6,745 nt of DNA from the NCBI GenBank assembly GCA_902489515.1, contig CABUAL010000106.1, forward strand, positions 1 through 6,745, written 5' to 3'. Below the pieces are notes generated by a model. The model had not been told where the DNA came from. It saw only the letters and a list, made by a program, of their open reading frames with translations, and searched no databases. This stretch comes from an uncultured Collinsella sp. (GTDB taxonomy: Bacteria > Actinomycetota > Coriobacteriia > Coriobacteriales > Coriobacteriaceae). Below, piece after piece: positions 4,338 through 6,745 of the stretch; position 1 is the stretch's first letter; every line of letters starts with the position of its first letter. Made by a program: the position numbers and the translations under genes.

Positions 4338-5675
4338 ATGAACCAGCAGAACATCGATTACGTACTCCGCTCCGTAGAGCAGCGTGACATCCGCTTTGTG
4401 CGTCTGTGGTTTGTCGACATTCTCGGCCGCCTCAAGAACTTTGCCATTAGCCCCGAGGACCTCGAGGTCGCTTTTGAGGAGGGTATTGGCTTTGACGGCT
4501 CCGCCATCGAGGGCTTTGCCACGCCCGAGGAAGCCGACATGCTGGCGTTTCCCGATGCTTCGACCTTCCAGATCCTGCCGTGGCGCCCGAGCCACAACGG
4601 CGTCGCCCGCGTGTTCTGCGACGTGTGCACTCCCGATTGCAAGCCCTTTACCGGCGATCCACGCGATGCCCTGCGCCGCATGTTCCGCAAGGCCGAGAAG
4701 GCTGGCTATCTGCTCAACGTGGGCGCCGAGCTGGAGTATTACTACTTCCCCGACGAGCACACCCCTGAGCCGCTCGACAACGTGGGCTACTTCGATCTTT
4801 CGGTGAGCGATGCCGCCCGCGACCTGCGCCGCAACACGGTCCTCACGCTCGAGAAGATGTCCGTGCCCGTGGAGTACACCTTCCACGCCGCCGGTCGCTC
4901 GCAGCACGGCATGAGCCTGCGCCACGCCGAGGCCCTGAGCATGTCCGACGCCATCACCACGGCCAAACTCATCATTAATCAGCAGGCCTACGAGAGCGGT
5001 TGCCACGCCTCCTTTATGCCCAAGCCGTTGGCGGGCGAGGACGGCAGCGCCATGTTTTTGCATCAGTCGCTGTTCAACCACGACGGCAACAACGTCTTTT
5101 GGGGCGAGGACGACGAGAAGTACCATCTCTCCGATATCGCCAAGCACTATATGGCCGGCATCTTGGCGCACGCACGCGAAATCAGCGCTATTACTAACCC
5201 CACGGTCAACTCGTACAAGCGCATCACCACGGGCGGCGATTCCGTGCCGCAGTACGCCACGTGGGGCCTGCGCAACCGCGCGAGCATGGTCCGCATTCCG
5301 GTCTACAAGCCCGGCAAGCAGCTGTCCACGCGCATCGAGCTTCGTAGCCCCGACCCCATGGCCAACCCGTACCTGGTCAACGCCGTCACGCTGGCGGCTG
5401 GTCTGGACGGCATCGAGCGCAAGCTGGAACTCCCGCCCGAGGCAACGGCCGAGACGCTCAAGCTTACCGACCGTCAGATGCTCGAGGCCGGCTACACGCC
5501 GCTGCCGCGCTCGCTCAAAGAGGCGCTCGACGTGTTTGAGGACTCGCAGTTTATGAAGGATGCCCTCGGCGAGCACATCCACAGCTTCTTCCTCAAAAAG
5601 AAGCGCGACGAGTGGCATAAGTTTGAGTCTACGATCACCGAGTGGGAGATTAAGCACTACCTGGCGAACTCCTAA
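4338..5675 (+). CDS. glnA: Type I glutamine synthetase family protein with altered active site
   Basis: The protein has 445 residues, the length of short GSI-alpha enzymes. The N-terminal beta-grasp domain begins VRLWFVDILGRLKN; FDGSAIEGF is at 52-60. The C-terminal catalytic domain keeps GAELEYYYF (E131 and E133), FMPKP (226-230), TNPTVNSYKR (286-295), RNR (312-314) and IELRSPDP with E334 and R336. Compared from memory with Bacillus and Salmonella GlnA, several catalytic positions differ. HEAAPSQHE becomes HAAGRSQHG (183-191), removing two n1-metal glutamates. GSGMH becomes GSAMF (F240), removing an n2-metal histidine. The GYEAP flap becomes GGDSVP. The adenylylation-site NLY/NIY region is absent, and position 62 is T where Bacillus has the feedback arginine. 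Classical GlnA makes glutamine from glutamate, ammonia and ATP; with these changes the activity is uncertain. The fold assignment is secure, the symbol less so. It is probably co-transcribed with the response regulator 50 bp downstream. Confidence 0.85.
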   Translation: MNQQNIDYVLRSVEQRDIRFVRLWFVDILGRLKNFAISPEDLEVAFEEGIGFDGSAIEGFATPEEADMLAFPDASTFQILPWRPSHNGVARVFCDVCTPDCKPFTGDPRDALRRMFRKAEKAGYLLNVGAELEYYYFPDEHTPEPLDNVGYFDLSVSDAARDLRRNTVLTLEKMSVPVEYTFHAAGRSQHGMSLRHAEALSMSDAITTAKLIINQQAYESGCHASFMPKPLAGEDGSAMFLHQSLFNHDGNNVFWGEDDEKYHLSDIAKHYMAGILAHAREISAITNPTVNSYKRITTGGDSVPQYATWGLRNRASMVRIPVYKPGKQLSTRIELRSPDPMANPYLVNAVTLAAGLDGIERKLELPPEATAETLKLTDRQMLEAGYTPLPRSLKEALDVFEDSQFMKDALGEHIHSFFLKKKRDEWHKFESTITEWEIKHYLANS

Positions 5676-5725
5676 TCGCGCTGGCTTGTTTCAGTACGAT
5701 TGAGCTCATTTCCTTGGAGGCCGAT

Positions 5726-6388
5726 ATGTCCGATAAGAGTGCCCTGTTCATGGCGCGCACGACGCGCTTCCACGAGTTTGCCCGCAGCTTGACGACCACC
5801 CTGGGTGTCGAGGTGAGCCTGGCAACCCCCGATTCGCCGACTGCAGCGCACGACTTTGACCTGCTGATTCTCGATTCCGATGGCATCCGCAGCGACCGCA
5901 TCGATCAAATTGCCAAATGGCTCGACGACCGCGGCGGCGTTCCCATGCTGGTGATCGTCGACGACGAGGCGCTCGGTACCCTGCGCCTGCCGAATCACGC
6001 GCATGCCGACTTTGTGTGCCCCACGGCGACGCCCAACGAGCTCAAGGCTCGTGCGCAGCGCCTGATGGGCGAGGAGGAGACCGTCACCGCCGACGATGTA
6101 CTCAACATCGATAACCTCGAGATTAACCTGGCCACCTACCAGGTGACGCTCGATGATGAGCCCATCGACCTGACGCTGATGGAGTACTCGCTGCTGAGCT
6201 TTTTGGCGACGCACCCCAACCGCGCCTACAGCCGCGAGGTGCTGCTGCACCGCGTGTGGGGCTTTGAGTACTGCGGCGGCACGCGCACCGTCGACGTGCA
6301 CATTCGACGCATCCGCTCCAAGGTGGGTCCGCAGATCGCGGCGCACATCACCACCGTCCGCGGCGTGGGCTATCTGTTTAAGGACTAG
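5726..6388 (+). CDS. Orphan OmpR-family response regulator, GlnR-like, degenerate receiver
   Basis: The protein has 220 residues. Residues about 1-115 are a receiver-like domain. The normal acidic pair after strand 1 is missing (SALFMAR), the Thr/Ser position in strand 4 is V78, and the Lys before the strand-5 proline is C98. The central Asp is kept as D50 in LLILDSD. Residues about 124-219 are a well-conserved OmpR/PhoB winged helix, with LTLMEYSLLSFLATHPN, VLLHRVWG, TRTVDVHIRRIRSKVG and VRGVGYLF. This pattern, with no histidine kinase gene nearby, matches the phosphorylation-independent GlnR type of actinobacteria. Together with the adjacent glutamine synthetase family gene it suggests a nitrogen regulator (inference). 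The ATG at 5726 is chosen because GGAGG (5716-5720) lies 5 nt upstream; the in-frame TTG at 5714 is part of that site. A strong terminator follows. Confidence 0.9.
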   Translation: MSDKSALFMARTTRFHEFARSLTTTLGVEVSLATPDSPTAAHDFDLLILDSDGIRSDRIDQIAKWLDDRGGVPMLVIVDDEALGTLRLPNHAHADFVCPTATPNELKARAQRLMGEEETVTADDVLNIDNLEINLATYQVTLDDEPIDLTLMEYSLLSFLATHPNRAYSREVLLHRVWGFEYCGGTRTVDVHIRRIRSKVGPQIAAHITTVRGVGYLFKD

Positions 6389-6392
6389 CTTT

Positions 6393-6429
6393 CCACCACA
6401 AAGGGGACAGGCACTTTTGTGGTGGTTTT
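6393..6429 (+). terminator. Intrinsic terminator after the response regulator
   Basis: CCACCACAAA (6393-6402) pairs perfectly with TTTGTGGTGG (6416-6425), and the stem can extend by a G-T and a G-C pair. The loop contains GGGGACAGGCAC, and four Ts follow (6426-6429). It starts 4 bp after the stop codon. The A-rich left arm and T-rich right arm make it potentially bidirectional. The GTGG/CCAC arms and GGGGACAGGCAC loop also look like a REP-type repeated sequence. Confidence 0.7.
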
Positions 6430-6485
6430 GACGCAGGTACGGATTCCTTTCGGGTCTGCGGCAGAACTTAAGCCTTCCTAAAAGA

Positions 6486-6526
6486 TTGCGTTCTCATACA
6501 CTTGCGCCCGCATATTGGGGTACAAC
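6486..6526 (+). promoter_or_regulatory. Possible promoter region for the last gene
   Basis: Between two hairpins lies TTGCGT (6486-6491) with CATATT (6511-6516) 19 bp away, and TACAAC (6521-6526) as another -10 candidate. Neither pair is well spaced. A promoter is expected here because the terminator at 6393-6429 should isolate the next gene, but the exact boxes are uncertain. Confidence 0.2.
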
Positions 6527-6543
6527 TCAACGTGAACAATGAT

Positions 6544-6578
6544 GGCCCGCCACATGTTTGGCGGGCCTTTGGTTATTT
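6544..6578 (+). terminator. Strong hairpin in the leader of the last gene
   Basis: GGCCCGCC (6544-6551) pairs perfectly with GGCGGGCC (6560-6567) around an 8-nt loop holding ACATGT. It is followed by TTTGGTTATTT, a broken T-rich tract. The shape is that of an intrinsic terminator, but it sits only 15 bp before the AAAGG ribosome binding site (6583-6587). It may end read-through transcripts or act as an attenuator for the downstream gene. Confidence 0.5.
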
Positions 6579-6596
6579 GACGAAAGGATCGCAGCT

Positions 6597-6745
6597 ATGA
6601 GCGAGTACGATTCCCAGCGTCCCCAGGATGCGGGCAACGCCGGCGAGACCCAGCAGCAGCCGCGTGTGCAGGTGGAGTCGACGCCTGCCGGTAGCAACAT
6701 TCCCTATGTGCAGGCCTACGACATTCTTGCCGCCGCCGATATCGA
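6597..6745 (+). CDS. Start of an unrecognised protein, cut by the window end
   Basis: Forty-nine full codons are visible from the ATG at 6597, preceded by AAAGGA (6583-6588) at acceptable spacing. Residues 1-30 are hydrophilic and rich in Gln, Gly, Pro and Asp (for example AGNAGETQQQPR), which suggests a disordered N-terminal tail. From about residue 34 the sequence NIPYVQAYDILAAADI looks like the beginning of a folded region. No signal peptide or membrane segment is seen in the visible part. The family cannot be named from this fragment. It is separated from the response regulator by two hairpins, so it is probably its own transcription unit. Confidence 0.75.
   Translation, partial: MSEYDSQRPQDAGNAGETQQQPRVQVESTPAGSNIPYVQAYDILAAADI

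Noticed and set aside
4257..5657. A 466-codon open frame antisense to the synthetase-family gene
   Set aside because: It is a shadow of GC-rich codon use on the opposite strand. The plus-strand protein is a clear family member with a good ribosome binding site, and the antisense product resembles nothing known.

Overview
The window looks like a chromosomal piece of a high-GC actinobacterium. The best guess is a gut Coriobacteriia member of the Collinsella type. This rests on the overall protein style, the GC-rich codon use in the metabolic and regulatory genes, and the look of the intergenic palindromes. It is an inference from the sequence alone.

Layout. Positions 1-173 hold no intact gene, only a possible frameshifted gene remnant on the minus strand. 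A minus-strand gene (174-1265) encodes a STAND/Orc-like AAA ATPase with a C-terminal winged helix. It is preceded by seven 10-bp tandem repeats, each carrying an extended -10-like sequence. The gap between the ATPase and the next gene (1266-1833) is packed with DNA structure: the tandem repeats, a 160-bp element bounded by inverted repeats (1474-1633), and a perfect 23-bp inverted repeat with a 23-nt loop (1694-1762). All later genes are on the plus strand: a GntR/FCD regulator (1834-2526), a LacI regulator (2652-3674), a small fusion of a RelB/DinJ antitoxin-like domain to an MNT nucleotidyltransferase (3717-4211), a glutamine synthetase family gene (4338-5675), an orphan OmpR-type response regulator with a degenerate receiver domain (5726-6388), and the start of an unrecognised gene (6597 to the window end).

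How the genes may work together. The synthetase-family gene and the response regulator are 50 bp apart with no visible terminator between them, so they are probably one transcription unit ended by the hairpin at 6393-6429. A GlnR-type regulator next to a glutamine synthetase suggests nitrogen control. The GntR and LacI genes carry no target genes here; each is probably its own unit. The antitoxin-MNT fusion has its own promoter and no toxin partner.

Main points of interest: (1) the glutamine synthetase family protein appears to lack several metal and catalytic residues of classical GlnA while keeping the fold and other signature residues; (2) a RelB/DinJ-like DNA-binding domain fused to an intact MNT active site, with no adjacent HEPN or RelE-type toxin; (3) the phased tandem repeats in front of the ATPase; (4) a recurring extended -10 motif, TGYGATARTAT, in front of three separate genes.
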